Assembly (NCBI RefSeq): GCF_012163135.1
Contig: NZ_JAAVUP010000002.1
Span: 558,001-622,000, forward strand
DNA: 64,000 nucleotides
From: Neoroseomonas oryzicola
GTDB taxonomy: Bacteria > Pseudomonadota > Alphaproteobacteria > Acetobacterales > Acetobacteraceae
Direction of reading: 5' to 3'
Under the pieces are notes generated by a model. The model did not search any database and was not told the origin of the DNA. It saw only the letters and a program-made list of their open reading frames with translations. Below are positions 44,623-53,200 of the stretch, piece after piece (the stretch's first letter is position 1; the number at the start of each line of letters is the position of its first letter). Made by a program: the position numbers and the translations under genes.

Positions 44623-45090
44623 ATGTCAACGACGAATGCGCCCCTGATCCCCGATGGCCCGCCCTATGTCGGCGCCCTGCTGCGGATGTGCCTCCAGCGC
44701 GTGCGCGCGCGGATGCAGGCAGCCGCGCGGGAAGCCGGCTTCACCGACCTGCAGGACGCGCATTGGGCGATGATCACCTATCCGGTCGCGCCGGGCGTGC
44801 GGCCGTCGGAGCTCGCGCGGCGGGCCGGCATCTCGCGCCAGGCGGCGAACCACCTGATCGCGCAGCTCGAATCCCTCGGCTATTTCGAGCGGCGCAGCCC
44901 CGACGGCACCGGACGGCGCCTCGTCTTCGTCACGCCGCGGGGCGAGGCCCTCGCCGCGACGATCCACGCCTGCCTGCGCGAGGTCCATGCGGAATGGGCG
45001 CGGGAGGTCGGGGCGGAGCGGTTCGCCAACCTGCTCGACGCGCTGCGCATCCTGTCGCGGCCCGAGCAGGCCGGCGGCCCGGCCCGTTGA
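44623..45090 (+). CDS. MarR-family transcriptional regulator
   Basis: A 155-residue winged-helix protein. The DNA-binding part reads PSELARRAGISRQAANHLIAQLESLGYFERR, with the wing in SPDGTGRRLVFVTPRGEA. It lies divergent to the cupin gene with two palindromes between, the normal arrangement for an autoregulated MarR repressor. The ATG at 44623 is close behind operator site 2. Confidence 0.9.
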   Translation: MSTTNAPLIPDGPPYVGALLRMCLQRVRARMQAAAREAGFTDLQDAHWAMITYPVAPGVRPSELARRAGISRQAANHLIAQLESLGYFERRSPDGTGRRLVFVTPRGEALAATIHACLREVHAEWAREVGAERFANLLDALRILSRPEQAGGPAR

Positions 45091-45151
45091 CCGGCCTGCC
45101 CTGACGGGCCAGCGTGCCGCCCTCACCAATTCCCCGAGGGAGGGACGCAAG

Positions 45152-45550
45152 ATGTCCGACGATGCCGCCCTGTTCGACAAGGGCCTGCCGATCCGCCGCG
45201 CCGTGCTGGGTGCGGAATACGTCGATGCCTCGATGGCGAAGGCCGACGACTTCATGATGGCCTTCCAGCGCGCGACGACCGCCTGGGCCTGGGGCTGGGC
45301 CTGGGGCGACCCGACGCTGGACCGCAAGACGCGCTCGCTGCTGAACCTCGCGATGCTGACCGCGCTGGGGAAGATCCCGGAGGTGAAGCTGCACGTGAAG
45401 GGCGCGCTCAACAACGGCATCACGGTCGACGAGATCAAGGCGACGCTGCTGCACGCCACCGCCTATTGCGGTATCCCCGCCGGCCTCGACGCCTTCAAGG
45501 CGGCGCATGAGGTTCTGGTGGCCGAAGGCGCGCTGCCGGGGAAGAAGTGA
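45152..45550 (+). CDS. Carboxymuconolactone decarboxylase (CMD) family protein
   Basis: A 132-residue AhpD-fold protein with features of 4-carboxymuconolactone decarboxylases (RKTRSLLNLAMLTALGKIPEVKLHVKGALNNG and LLHATAYCGIPAGLDAF). The lone Cys in AYCGIPAG does not give the CxxC of peroxidase AhpD, so decarboxylase/isomerase-like activity is more likely. It is 61 nt after the MarR gene and 1 nt from the next gene (TGATG), forming an operon with it. Confidence 0.87.
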   Translation: MSDDAALFDKGLPIRRAVLGAEYVDASMAKADDFMMAFQRATTAWAWGWAWGDPTLDRKTRSLLNLAMLTALGKIPEVKLHVKGALNNGITVDEIKATLLHATAYCGIPAGLDAFKAAHEVLVAEGALPGKK

Positions 45551-46458
45551 TGGCCGCGCCGATCAAGCGCGTCGCCTTCCTCGGCATCGGGAACATGGGT
45601 TGGCCGATGGCGGCCAACCTGGTGAAGGCGGGCTTCGAGGTCACGGTCGCCGACGTGGTGCCTGGCCGCGCGGACGCCTTCGCCGCCGAGACCGGCGGCA
45701 AGGCCGCGGCGAGCCCCGCCGAGGCCGCGAAGGGTGCCGACTGCGTCATCACCATCGTGCCGACGTCCAAGCAGGTGGCCGAGGCGGTGGACGCGCTGCT
45801 CCCGGCCCTGGCCAAGGGCACGCTCGTCATCGACATGACCTCGGGCCAGCCGGGCCGCACGCGGGAGATCGCGTGCATGCTCGCCGGGCACGGCGTCGCG
45901 ATGATCGACTGCCCGGTCTCGGGCGGCGTGCCGCGCGCCAAGACCGGGCAGCTCGCCATCATGGCGGGCGGCGATGAGGCCGACCTCGACCGTGCCGATC
46001 CGGTGCTGAGGGCGATGGGCACCTCCATCCACCGCTGCGGGCCGATCGGCGCGGGGCAGGCGATGAAGGCCCTGAACAACCTGGTCTCCGCCGGCGGCTA
46101 CCTGATCGGCATCGAGGCGCTGCTGATCGGACAGCGCTTCGGCCTCGACCCGGCGAAGATGGTCGACGTGCTGAACGCCAGCACGGGGATGAACAACTCG
46201 ACCCAGAAGAAGTTCAAGGAATACGTGCTGTCGCGGCGCTTCGACGCGGGCTTCGGGCTCGACCTGATGGTCAAGGACCTGTCGATCGCGCTGGAAGTGG
46301 GCCGCGAGACGACGACGCCCACGCCCTTCGCGGCGCTGTGCCGCGAGATGTGGGCCTCGGCCGCCGCGCTGCTCGGGCCCGGTGCGGATCACACCGCCGT
46401 CGCCAAGCTGTCCGAGCAGATGTCCGGCACGGTGCTTGGGGGGAACGTCGAGAAATGA
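45550..46458 (+). CDS. NAD(P)-dependent beta-hydroxyacid dehydrogenase (3-hydroxyisobutyrate dehydrogenase family)
   Basis: A 302-residue two-domain dehydrogenase. The Rossmann start is VAFLGIGNMGWPMAANL; DCPVSGGVPRAKTGQL is the substrate motif; and the catalytic Lys is in GAGQAMKALNNL. Members oxidise 3-hydroxyisobutyrate, tartronate semialdehyde or related acids. ATG 45550 is used (TGATG); a GTG one codon earlier is alternative. It is coupled to the genes on both sides. Confidence 0.88.
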   Translation: MAAPIKRVAFLGIGNMGWPMAANLVKAGFEVTVADVVPGRADAFAAETGGKAAASPAEAAKGADCVITIVPTSKQVAEAVDALLPALAKGTLVIDMTSGQPGRTREIACMLAGHGVAMIDCPVSGGVPRAKTGQLAIMAGGDEADLDRADPVLRAMGTSIHRCGPIGAGQAMKALNNLVSAGGYLIGIEALLIGQRFGLDPAKMVDVLNASTGMNNSTQKKFKEYVLSRRFDAGFGLDLMVKDLSIALEVGRETTTPTPFAALCREMWASAAALLGPGADHTAVAKLSEQMSGTVLGGNVEK

Positions 46459-47249
46459 CCTGGGAAGCCTACGCCATCCGCTACGGGCGGCACGATCGCA
46501 CGGCGCAGACCAACCACCTGCTGCCGCTGGCCGACCCGCATGAGGCGATGCCGCTCGACTACTTCGTGTGGCTGCTGCGCGGGCCAGGCGGCCGGGAGAT
46601 CGTGGTCGACACCGGCTTCGACGCCGAATTGGCCACGAAGCGCGGGCGCAAGCTGTCGCGCTCGGTCGCCGACTGCCTGACGGCCATGGGCACCGACCCG
46701 GCCAAGGTGCAGGACGTGATCATCACGCACCTGCACTACGACCATGCCGGCAGCCTCGGCATCTTCCCCAAGGCGCGCTTCCATCTCCAGGAACGCGAGA
46801 TGCACTTCGCCGTCGGCCGGCACATGTGCGTCCACGCGATCCGCATGCCCTTCGAGGCCGACCACGTCGTCTCCATGGTCCGCGCCGTCTATGCCGACCG
46901 CGTGGAATTCCACGACGGCGATGCCGAGGTCGCCCCGGGTGTGACGGTCCACCGCGTCGGCGGCCATTCGGACGGGCTGCAGATGGTCCGCGTCGAGACG
47001 GCGCGCGGGCCGGTAGTGCTCGCCTCGGACGCGATGCACTTCTACGCCAATGCGTTGAGCGGGAATCCCTTCCCGATCATCTTCGACCTCGGCGCCATGG
47101 CGGCGGGGTGGCGCACGGCGAAGAAACTGGCGGGCGGGGACGACAGCCGCGTCATCCCCGGCCACGACCCCAAGGTGCGGGACAAGTTCCCGGCGGTGGA
47201 CGGGCCGGACCGCGAGGTCGTCGCCCTGCACCTCCCGCCGATCGGTTGA
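46455..47249 (+). CDS. Metallo-beta-lactamase-fold hydrolase, lactonase-like
   Basis: A 264-residue MBL-fold protein. The zinc motif HLHYDHAG is at residues 92-99, with further metal His in GGHSDGLQ and GHDPKV. The EIVVDTGFD strand and the PLDYFVWLLRG start resemble N-acyl-homoserine-lactonase-like proteins, but the partner genes here argue for a metabolic lactone. ATG overlaps the dehydrogenase stop (ATGA). A family-A hairpin begins 8 nt after the stop. Confidence 0.85.
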   Translation: MTWEAYAIRYGRHDRTAQTNHLLPLADPHEAMPLDYFVWLLRGPGGREIVVDTGFDAELATKRGRKLSRSVADCLTAMGTDPAKVQDVIITHLHYDHAGSLGIFPKARFHLQEREMHFAVGRHMCVHAIRMPFEADHVVSMVRAVYADRVEFHDGDAEVAPGVTVHRVGGHSDGLQMVRVETARGPVVLASDAMHFYANALSGNPFPIIFDLGAMAAGWRTAKKLAGGDDSRVIPGHDPKVRDKFPAVDGPDREVVALHLPPIG

Positions 47250-47257
47250 TGGGGTGC

Positions 47258-47280
47258 GCACGAAGGCTTTGCCTTCGTGC
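47258..47280 (+). repeat. Family-A post-stop hairpin, copy 3
   Basis: Perfect stem GCACGAAGGC-ttt-GCCTTCGTGC, 8 nt behind the MBL-fold gene stop. The trailer CCCCTCAGACGTCGGGCGCC resembles those of copies 1 and 2. Further GC-rich palindromes (GCGCGG/CCGCGC-type) fill 47300-47375. Confidence 0.85.
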
Positions 47281-47395
47281 CCCTCAGACGTCGGGCGCCG
47301 CGCATCCGCGCGGCTTGGCTTCGCGGCACTCGCCGCGGGCCGCCTTCGCGGCCTCGGCCCTGCGGGCCGCAGGTTCGGGCTTCAGTGGCAGGGCT

Positions 47396-47719
47396 TCAGA
47401 AGAAGACGGTCGACCCGGCCACGAGCCCGGTGGCGCACAGCATCAGCGACAGGCCCGGCCAGGTCCGCATCGGGCCCCGCATCGCGACCAGCGCATTGAC
47501 GCCGAGCGAGGCCATCACCGCGGCCAGCGGCTGCGACCAGTGCAATTCCCGGAAGCCCCAGATGATCAGGGCGATCCACATGACCAGCGCCGCGCGCGCC
47601 ACCCAGCGCCAGGTCATGTCCGCCCCGGCCGAGGCGGGGCGCATCTCCGGCGCCTCGCAGCGGCTGTGAATGAAGCTGCCGGCGGAAAGCAGCATCATCG
47701 AGAGGAAATAGACGGACAT
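47396..47719 (-). CDS. Small membrane protein of unknown function
   Basis: A 107-residue protein with about three hydrophobic segments: MSVYFLSMMLLSAGSF, WVARAALVMWIALIIWGF and PLAAVMASLGVNALVAM, with a C-terminal ALVAGSTVFF-like hydrophobic end. No family recognised. ATG 47719 is used; a GTG at 47728 is possible. It faces the glycosyltransferase gene across 63 bp. Confidence 0.6.
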   Translation of the reverse strand: MSVYFLSMMLLSAGSFIHSRCEAPEMRPASAGADMTWRWVARAALVMWIALIIWGFRELHWSQPLAAVMASLGVNALVAMRGPMRTWPGLSLMLCATGLVAGSTVFF

Positions 47720-47782
47720 GGCGCTCACTTGCGTCAGCGCCGGGTTCGGCGCAAGACCCGCCGGCCCGTCGCCCGACCGCCC

Positions 47783-48919
47783 GTGAACACTTCCCCCGCA
47801 CCCCCCGCCGTCCTGCAGGTCCTGCCGAGCCTCGTCTCGGGCGGGGTGGAGCGCGGCACGCTCGAGATCGCGGAGGCGCTGGTCGCCGCCGGCTTCCGGG
47901 CCTTCGTCGCCTCGGCCGGCGGCCAGATGGTCGCCCCGCTCGAGGCACTGGGCGCGCGGCACGTGACGCTGCCCCTGGATACGAAGTCGCCGGCCGGAAT
48001 CTGGCGCAATGCCGGCGCGCTCGCCGAACTGGTGCGGGCCGAGGGGATCGGCATCCTGCATGCCCGGTCCCGCGCCCCGGCCTGGTCGGCGCTGATCGCC
48101 GCGCGGCGCACCGGCGCGCGCTTCGTCACCACCTACCACGGCACCTACAACGAGGGCTTCCCGGGCAAGCGGCTCTACAACTCCGTCATGGCGCGCGGCG
48201 ACCGCGTCATCGCCATCAGCGAGTTCATCGCCGGCATCGTGCGGGACCGCCACCACGTCCCGGCCGACCGGCTGCGGGTGATCCTGCGCGGCATCGACGA
48301 ACGCCTGTTCGATCCCTCCCGCGTCGCGGCGGACCGCGTCGCCGCCCTGCGCGCCGCCTGGGCCGTGCCGCAGGACCGGCCGGTCGTCATGCTTCCCGGG
48401 CGCATCACGCGCTGGAAGGGACAGGGCGTGCTGGTCGAGGCCATGGCGCGCCTGCCCGGGGATGCCGTCGCGCTGCTGGTCGGCGATTTCGGCGCCAAGG
48501 CCGCCTTTCGCGAGGAACTCGAGGCGCGCATCGCCGCGCTTGACCTGCGCGATCGCGTGCGCCTGGTCGGCCACGGCGCCGACATGCCGGCGGCGCTGCT
48601 GCTGGCCGATGTGATGGTGCATGCGTCGACGGATGCAGAGGCATTCGGCCGCACGGTGATCGAGGCGCAGGCCATGGAGCGCGTGGTGGTTGCGAGCGAC
48701 CTCGGCGGCCCGCGCGAGACGGTGGAGGACGGCGTCACCGGCTTCCGCGTCCCGCCCGGCGATCCGGCGGCGCTCGCCGCGGCGCTCACCCGCGTGCTGG
48801 CGATGCCGGCAGACGAGCGCGCCGCCATGGGCGCGCGGGCGCGGGCGGCCGTGCTCGCCCGCTGCACCACGGCGCGCATGGCCGCGGCGACGCTCGCGGT
48901 CTACCGGGAACTCCTGTGA
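47783..48919 (+). CDS. GT4-family glycosyltransferase
   Basis: A 378-residue GT-B enzyme. The N-terminal fold begins VLQVLPSLVSGGVERGTLEIAEAL; the donor-domain elements are VMLPGRITRWKGQGVLVEAM, HGADMPAALLLADVMVHAS, and the EX7E-type motif EAFGRTVIEAQAM. Such enzymes add sugars to LPS or exopolysaccharide. The likely start is GTG 47783; no ATG fits. The heptosyltransferase-like gene overlaps its end (TGATG), so both probably act on the same cell-envelope glycan. Confidence 0.88.
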   Translation: MNTSPAPPAVLQVLPSLVSGGVERGTLEIAEALVAAGFRAFVASAGGQMVAPLEALGARHVTLPLDTKSPAGIWRNAGALAELVRAEGIGILHARSRAPAWSALIAARRTGARFVTTYHGTYNEGFPGKRLYNSVMARGDRVIAISEFIAGIVRDRHHVPADRLRVILRGIDERLFDPSRVAADRVAALRAAWAVPQDRPVVMLPGRITRWKGQGVLVEAMARLPGDAVALLVGDFGAKAAFREELEARIAALDLRDRVRLVGHGADMPAALLLADVMVHASTDAEAFGRTVIEAQAMERVVVASDLGGPRETVEDGVTGFRVPPGDPAALAAALTRVLAMPADERAAMGARARAAVLARCTTARMAAATLAVYRELL

Positions 48920-49824
48920 TGCGGATCCTGGTCATCAAGCTCGGGGCGCTCGGGGATTTCGCGCAGGCCTTCGGCCCCTTCGCGGCGATCCGTGCGCATC
49001 ATCCCGGTGCGCGCATCACCCTGCTGACGACCAGGCCCTATGCGCCGCTCGCGCGCATGGCCCCCTGGTTCGACGAGGTGTGGGAGGACGGGCGGCCGTC
49101 CTGGACCGACATCCCGGCCGTGCTGCGCCTGACGCGCCGGCTGCGCGCGGCGCGCTTCGACCGCGTCTATGATTTGCAGACCTCGGCGCGGTCCTCCCGC
49201 TACCGGCTGATGGTCGGCACCCGGGCGGAGTGGTCCGGGATCGCGCGCGGCGCCTCCCATCCCCACGCGAACCGCAACCGGGACTTCATCCACACGGTGG
49301 AGCGCCAGCGGGACCAGTTGGAGATGGCCGGCATCAGGGACTTCCCGGAACCGGACCTGTCCTGGCTCGATGCCGACATCGCCCGCTTCGGCCTGCCCGA
49401 GCGCTTCGCGCTGGTGGTGCCGGGGGCCTCGCCGGGCCGGCCAGCCAAGCGCTGGCCGGCGGAACGCTTCGGCGCGCTGGCGGACGGCTTCGGCATCCCG
49501 GCTGTGGTGATCGGCGGGCCGGTCGAGGCGCCGCTGGCGGCGACCATCCTCGCGGCCGCGCCCTCGGCGGTGGACCTGACGGGCAAGACCGGCTTCGCCG
49601 ACATCGCGGCCCTCGCGCGCCGCGCGGCGTTCTGTGTTGGCAACGATACCGGGCCCACCCATCTGATCGCGGCTTGCGGCTGCCCGACCCTCGCCTTGTT
49701 CGGGGAGGACAGCGACCCCGCGCTCTGCGCCCCCCGTGGCCCGCGGGCCACCTTCCTGCGCCATGTGCCCCTCGCGGGCCTGGAAACGGCCCAGGTGGCG
49801 GCGGAACTGGCCCGCCTGACTTGA
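48919..49824 (+). CDS. GT9-family glycosyltransferase (heptosyltransferase-like)
   Basis: A 301-residue GT9 enzyme with the family N-terminus [25 protein letters not shown]. The C-terminal half has [14 protein letters not shown] and [24 protein letters not shown], the nucleotide-sugar site. GT9 proteins transfer ADP-heptose to LPS core. ATG 48919 overlaps the preceding stop; a GTG at 48916 is alternative. thrS follows after 61 nt. Confidence 0.9.
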   Translation: MRILVIKLGALGDFAQAFGPFAAIRAHHPGARITLLTTRPYAPLARMAPWFDEVWEDGRPSWTDIPAVLRLTRRLRAARFDRVYDLQTSARSSRYRLMVGTRAEWSGIARGASHPHANRNRDFIHTVERQRDQLEMAGIRDFPEPDLSWLDADIARFGLPERFALVVPGASPGRPAKRWPAERFGALADGFGIPAVVIGGPVEAPLAATILAAAPSAVDLTGKTGFADIAALARRAAFCVGNDTGPTHLIAACGCPTLALFGEDSDPALCAPRGPRATFLRHVPLAGLETAQVAAELARLT

Positions 49825-49885
49825 CCCGGAAGGGCGCGGTGCCCATGGTCCGCGCCCGTTTTTCACCCAAGGAGATGCCTTCCCG

Positions 49886-51829
49886 ATGCCCGCGATCACC
49901 CTGCCCGATGGTTCCGTCCGGTCCTTCGATGGGCCGGTGACGGGCACGCAGGTCGCGGCCGCCATCGGGCCGGGCCTAGCCAAGGCCGCGCTCGCCATGC
50001 AGGTGGACGGCGCGACCCAGGACCTGGCGCGGACCATCGAGTCCGACGCGGCGGTGCGCTTCATCACCCGCAAGGACCCCGAGGCGCTCGAGCTGATCCG
50101 CCACGACGCCGCCCATGTGCTGGCGGAAGCCGTGCAGGAGCTGTTCCCCGGCACCCAGGTCACGATCGGCCCGGCGATCGAGAACGGCTTCTATTACGAC
50201 TTCGCCCGCAACGAGCCCTTCACCCCGGAGGATTTCGGGGCGATCGAGGCGAAGATGCGCCAGATCGTCGCGCGCAATGCCGGCTTCGAGCGCATCGTCA
50301 CCACCCGGCACGAGGCCATCGCGCTCTTCTCGGAGAAGGGCGAGCGCTACAAGGTCGAACTGATCGAGGCGCTGCCCCAGGGCGAGACCATCACCCTGTA
50401 CAAGCAGGGCGACTGGATCGATCTCTGCCGCGGCCCGCACATGCGCGGCACCGGCGATGTCGGCACCGCCTTCAAGCTGATGAAGGTGGCCGGCGCCTAT
50501 TGGCGCGGCGACCACCGCAACGCGATGCTCTCGCGCATCTACGGCACCGCCTGGCGCGACCAGAAGGAGCTCGACGCCTACCTCCATCAGATCGAGGAGG
50601 CGGAGAAGCGCGACCATCGCAGGATCGGCAAGGAGATGGGCCTGTTCCATCTCCAGGAAGAGGCCGTCGGCAGCGTCTTCTGGCACCCCAAGGGCTGGCG
50701 GCTCTATCGCACCGTCGAGGCCTATATGCGCCGCCGCCTCGATGCCGCCGACTACCAGGAGGTGAAGACCCCGCAGCTGGTGGACCGGAAGCTCTGGGAG
50801 GCCTCGGGCCACTGGGAGAAGTTCCGCGAGAACATGTTCATCGCGACGGTGGAGGACGAGGGCGAGAAGGACCGCGTCCTCGCGCTGAAGCCGATGAACT
50901 GCCCCTGCCACGTGCAGATCTTCAACCAGGGCCTGCGGTCCTACCGCGAACTGCCGCTGCGCATGGCCGAGTTCGGCGCCTGCCACCGCTACGAGCCGTC
51001 CGGCGCGTTGCACGGCATCATGCGCGTGCGGGCCTTCACCCAGGACGACGCGCACATCTTCTGCTCGGAAGACCAGATCGCCGACGAGACCGTGCGCTTC
51101 GTCGAGTTGCTGTCGTCCATCTATCGCGACCTGGGCTTCGCCGAATTCCGCGTGAAGTTCTCCGACCGCCCGGCCAAGCGCGCCGGGTCGGACGAGGTCT
51201 GGGACCAGGCCGAGGGCGCGCTGCGCGAGGCCTGCCGGATCGCCGGCGTGGAATACACGCTGAACCCGGGGGAGGGTGCCTTCTATGGCCCGAAGCTGGA
51301 ATTCGTCCTGCGCGACGCGATCGGCCGCGACTGGCAGTGCGGCACCCTGCAGGTCGACTTCGTCCTGCCGGAGCGGCTGGACGCCGAGTACGTGGCCGAG
51401 GACGGCACCCGCAAGCGCCCGGTCATGCTGCACCGCGCCATCCTGGGGTCCTTCGAGCGCTTCCTCGGCATCCTGATCGAGCAGCATGCCGGCCGCTTCC
51501 CGCTCTGGCTCGCCCCGGTGCAGGTGGTGGTGACCACCATCGTCTCGGATGCCGACGACTACGCGCGGCAGGTGGCGGCCGCCTTGCAGAAGGCCGGCGT
51601 CGCCGTTTCGCTCGACCTGCGGAACGAGAAGATCAACCGCAAGATCGTCGACCATATCGACCAGCGCGTGCCGGTCCTGGCCGTCGTCGGCCGGCGCGAG
51701 GCCGAGGAAGGCAATGTCGTGCTGCGCCGCCTGCCGGGCCGCGAGCAGGAGACCCTGCCGCTCGCCGAGGCGGTGGCCCGCCTTGCGGCCGAGGCCACGC
51801 CCCCCGATCTGACGGTTGCAGCGGCGTGA
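49886..51829 (+). CDS. thrS: Threonyl-tRNA synthetase
   Basis: A 647-residue class II synthetase with all expected parts. They are a TGS domain at the N-terminus ([13 protein letters not shown]), the editing domain with [17 protein letters not shown] and HxxxH-type zinc His, the catalytic core (motif 2 [28 protein letters not shown]), and the C-terminal anticodon-binding domain ([12 protein letters not shown]). It attaches threonine to tRNA-Thr and edits seryl-tRNA. Editing-site residues appear intact. infC follows 53 nt downstream, as in many bacteria. Confidence 0.96.
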   Translation: MPAITLPDGSVRSFDGPVTGTQVAAAIGPGLAKAALAMQVDGATQDLARTIESDAAVRFITRKDPEALELIRHDAAHVLAEAVQELFPGTQVTIGPAIENGFYYDFARNEPFTPEDFGAIEAKMRQIVARNAGFERIVTTRHEAIALFSEKGERYKVELIEALPQGETITLYKQGDWIDLCRGPHMRGTGDVGTAFKLMKVAGAYWRGDHRNAMLSRIYGTAWRDQKELDAYLHQIEEAEKRDHRRIGKEMGLFHLQEEAVGSVFWHPKGWRLYRTVEAYMRRRLDAADYQEVKTPQLVDRKLWEASGHWEKFRENMFIATVEDEGEKDRVLALKPMNCPCHVQIFNQGLRSYRELPLRMAEFGACHRYEPSGALHGIMRVRAFTQDDAHIFCSEDQIADETVRFVELLSSIYRDLGFAEFRVKFSDRPAKRAGSDEVWDQAEGALREACRIAGVEYTLNPGEGAFYGPKLEFVLRDAIGRDWQCGTLQVDFVLPERLDAEYVAEDGTRKRPVMLHRAILGSFERFLGILIEQHAGRFPLWLAPVQVVVTTIVSDADDYARQVAAALQKAGVAVSLDLRNEKINRKIVDHIDQRVPVLAVVGRREAEEGNVVLRRLPGREQETLPLAEAVARLAAEATPPDLTVAAA

Positions 51830-51882
51830 CCGCCGATCCATAAACGCCCCAAATCTGTCCGTCACTTCCACAGGAGACGACC

Positions 51883-52425
51883 ATAGCCCGAGCCCCCATG
51901 CCCGCCGCCCAGGCCCCGACCCGCGACGGCCCGCGCATCAACGACGATATCCGCGTCCCGCAGGTGCGCCTGATCGACCAGCACGGCGAGATGCAGGGCG
52001 TGATGACCGCCCGCGAGGCGCTGATCCGCGCCTATGACGTCGGCCTGGACCTGGTCGAGATCTCGCCCAACGCGGTGCCGCCTGTCTGCAAGATCCTCGA
52101 CTACGGCAAGTACAAGTACGAGCAGCAGAAGAAGGCGAACGAGGCGCGGAAGAAGCAGAAGGTCGTCGAGATCAAGGAAATCAAGGTCCGTCCGAACATC
52201 GACGACCACGACTACGATGTGAAGATGCGCCAGATGAAGACCTTCATCTCGGAAGGCGACAAGGTGAAGGTGACCCTTCGCTTCCGTGGCCGCGAGATGG
52301 CGCACCAGGATCTGGGCGTGAAGGTGCTGGACCGGATCCGGACGGAACTGGCCGAGACGACGAAGGTCGAGCAGTTCCCGCGGCTCGAGAACCGCCAGAT
52401 GATCATGGTGCTGGCGCCGAAGTAG
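51883..52425 (+). CDS. infC: Translation initiation factor IF-3, probably starting at ATA
   Basis: The product (180 residues from ATA; 175 from the first ATG, 51898) has the IF-3 N-domain ([42 protein letters not shown]), a Lys-rich linker and the C-domain ([33 protein letters not shown]). A strong AGGAG lies 6 nt before ATA 51883, whereas nothing like a ribosome site precedes ATG 51898. infC in E. coli uses AUU and autoregulates by discriminating against such starts, so ATA here is plausible. It follows thrS. rpmI and rplT, common neighbours, are not next to it. Confidence 0.92.
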   Translation: MARAPMPAAQAPTRDGPRINDDIRVPQVRLIDQHGEMQGVMTAREALIRAYDVGLDLVEISPNAVPPVCKILDYGKYKYEQQKKANEARKKQKVVEIKEIKVRPNIDDHDYDVKMRQMKTFISEGDKVKVTLRFRGREMAHQDLGVKVLDRIRTELAETTKVEQFPRLENRQMIMVLAPK

Positions 52426-52431
52426 CAGAGT

Positions 52432-52450
52432 GGGGAGGGCGGTCCTCCCC
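52432..52450. terminator. Terminator-like hairpin between infC and the DUF1801 gene
   Basis: GGGGAGG/CCTCCCC with a 5-nt loop, between convergent stops at 52425 and 52453. Confidence 0.5.
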
Positions 52451-52452
52451 CT

Positions 52453-52848
52453 TCAGCGGCGCGGCTTCCGGGCCGCGTTCAGCGCCACCGCGGCGCGGAT
52501 CAGGGCCGTGAAGGCGGTTTCGTCGATCGCCTCTCCCTCGCGAATGTCGATGGCGCGACGGGTATTGCCCTCCAGGCTGGCGTTGAACACGCCGGCCGGG
52601 TCGTCGAGCGCCGCGCCCTTGGCGAAGGTCAGCTTCACGACGGCCTTGTAGGTCTCGCCGGTGCAGATGATGCCGGCGTGTTCCCAGACCGGCACGCCGC
52701 GCCATTTCCATGTCTCGGTCACCTCGGGGTCCGCCGCGTGGATCAGGGCGCGGATGTGGGCGAGGGTCTCGCCGCGCCAGTCGGCGAGGTCCTTGATCCG
52801 CTGGTCGATCTGCCGGGAGGCAGTGTCATCGCGGGGGCCATTGGCCAA
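52453..52848 (-). CDS. DUF1801-family protein
   Basis: A protein of about 131 residues with the YdhG-like DUF1801 pattern: QIDQRIKDLADWRGETLAHIRALIHAADPEVTETWKWRG, then GVPVWEHAGIICTGETYKAVVKLTFAKGAALDDP. The function is unknown. The start is uncertain: TTG 52848 begins just ahead of the conserved region, while an in-frame extension to 52977 would translate through repeat DNA. It is convergent with infC. Confidence 0.7.
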   Translation of the reverse strand: MANGPRDDTASRQIDQRIKDLADWRGETLAHIRALIHAADPEVTETWKWRGVPVWEHAGIICTGETYKAVVKLTFAKGAALDDPAGVFNASLEGNTRRAIDIREGEAIDETAFTALIRAAVALNAARKPRR

Positions 52849-53200
52849 GGTCGGTTCATCCTTCCGCAATGGCGGCGGTTGCCCCCGGCCATATGGGCGT
52901 GCGGTGCGCTCGTGTCTTCCCGGTCCCGGGCCGGCCGGGCTGCCTGCCTCTTCCGGATGCCAAATCATGGTTCCCAAAGGCCCTTCGGCCTTTGGCGGGG
53001 TGGTCCGGAGGGGCGGCGCCCCTCCGGTTCCGCTTGACCCCGCCCTGTCCCGGCCCTAAACGCCGCTCTCCCCGGTTCGCCCCGAACCGCCGGTCCGGCC
53101 CCCTATGGGCTGGGCTCCGCCGCTCCGCGAAGGCTCGCGCAGCGGCGCAAAGCCTTTTGGGGCGGCCGCAACGCGTGTGAAGGACTGAGCGGACCGCCCG
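52849..53200. other. Gap of about 350 bp before ffh
   Basis: It contains the palindromic repeat above and a GC-rich stretch (53040-53180) with no convincing frame. Presumably it holds the promoter of the ffh operon and the start region of the opposite-strand DUF1801 gene. I see no clear -35/-10 boxes. Confidence 0.5.
52974..53027. repeat. Two-hairpin palindromic repeat, second copy of the msrA-msrB type
   Basis: CCAAAGGCC-cttc-GGCCTTTGG (52974-52995), spacer CGGGGTGGT, then CCGGAGGGGC-ggc-GCCCCTCCGG (53005-53027). The first stem equals that at 4002-4023, and the arrangement (stem, CGGG/TGG spacer, second AGGGC-type stem) is shared. No gene overlaps it. Confidence 0.8.

Noticed and set aside
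49825-49885. T-box or attenuator leader before thrS
   Set aside because: The gap is only 61 nt and shows no T-box sequence or leader structure.
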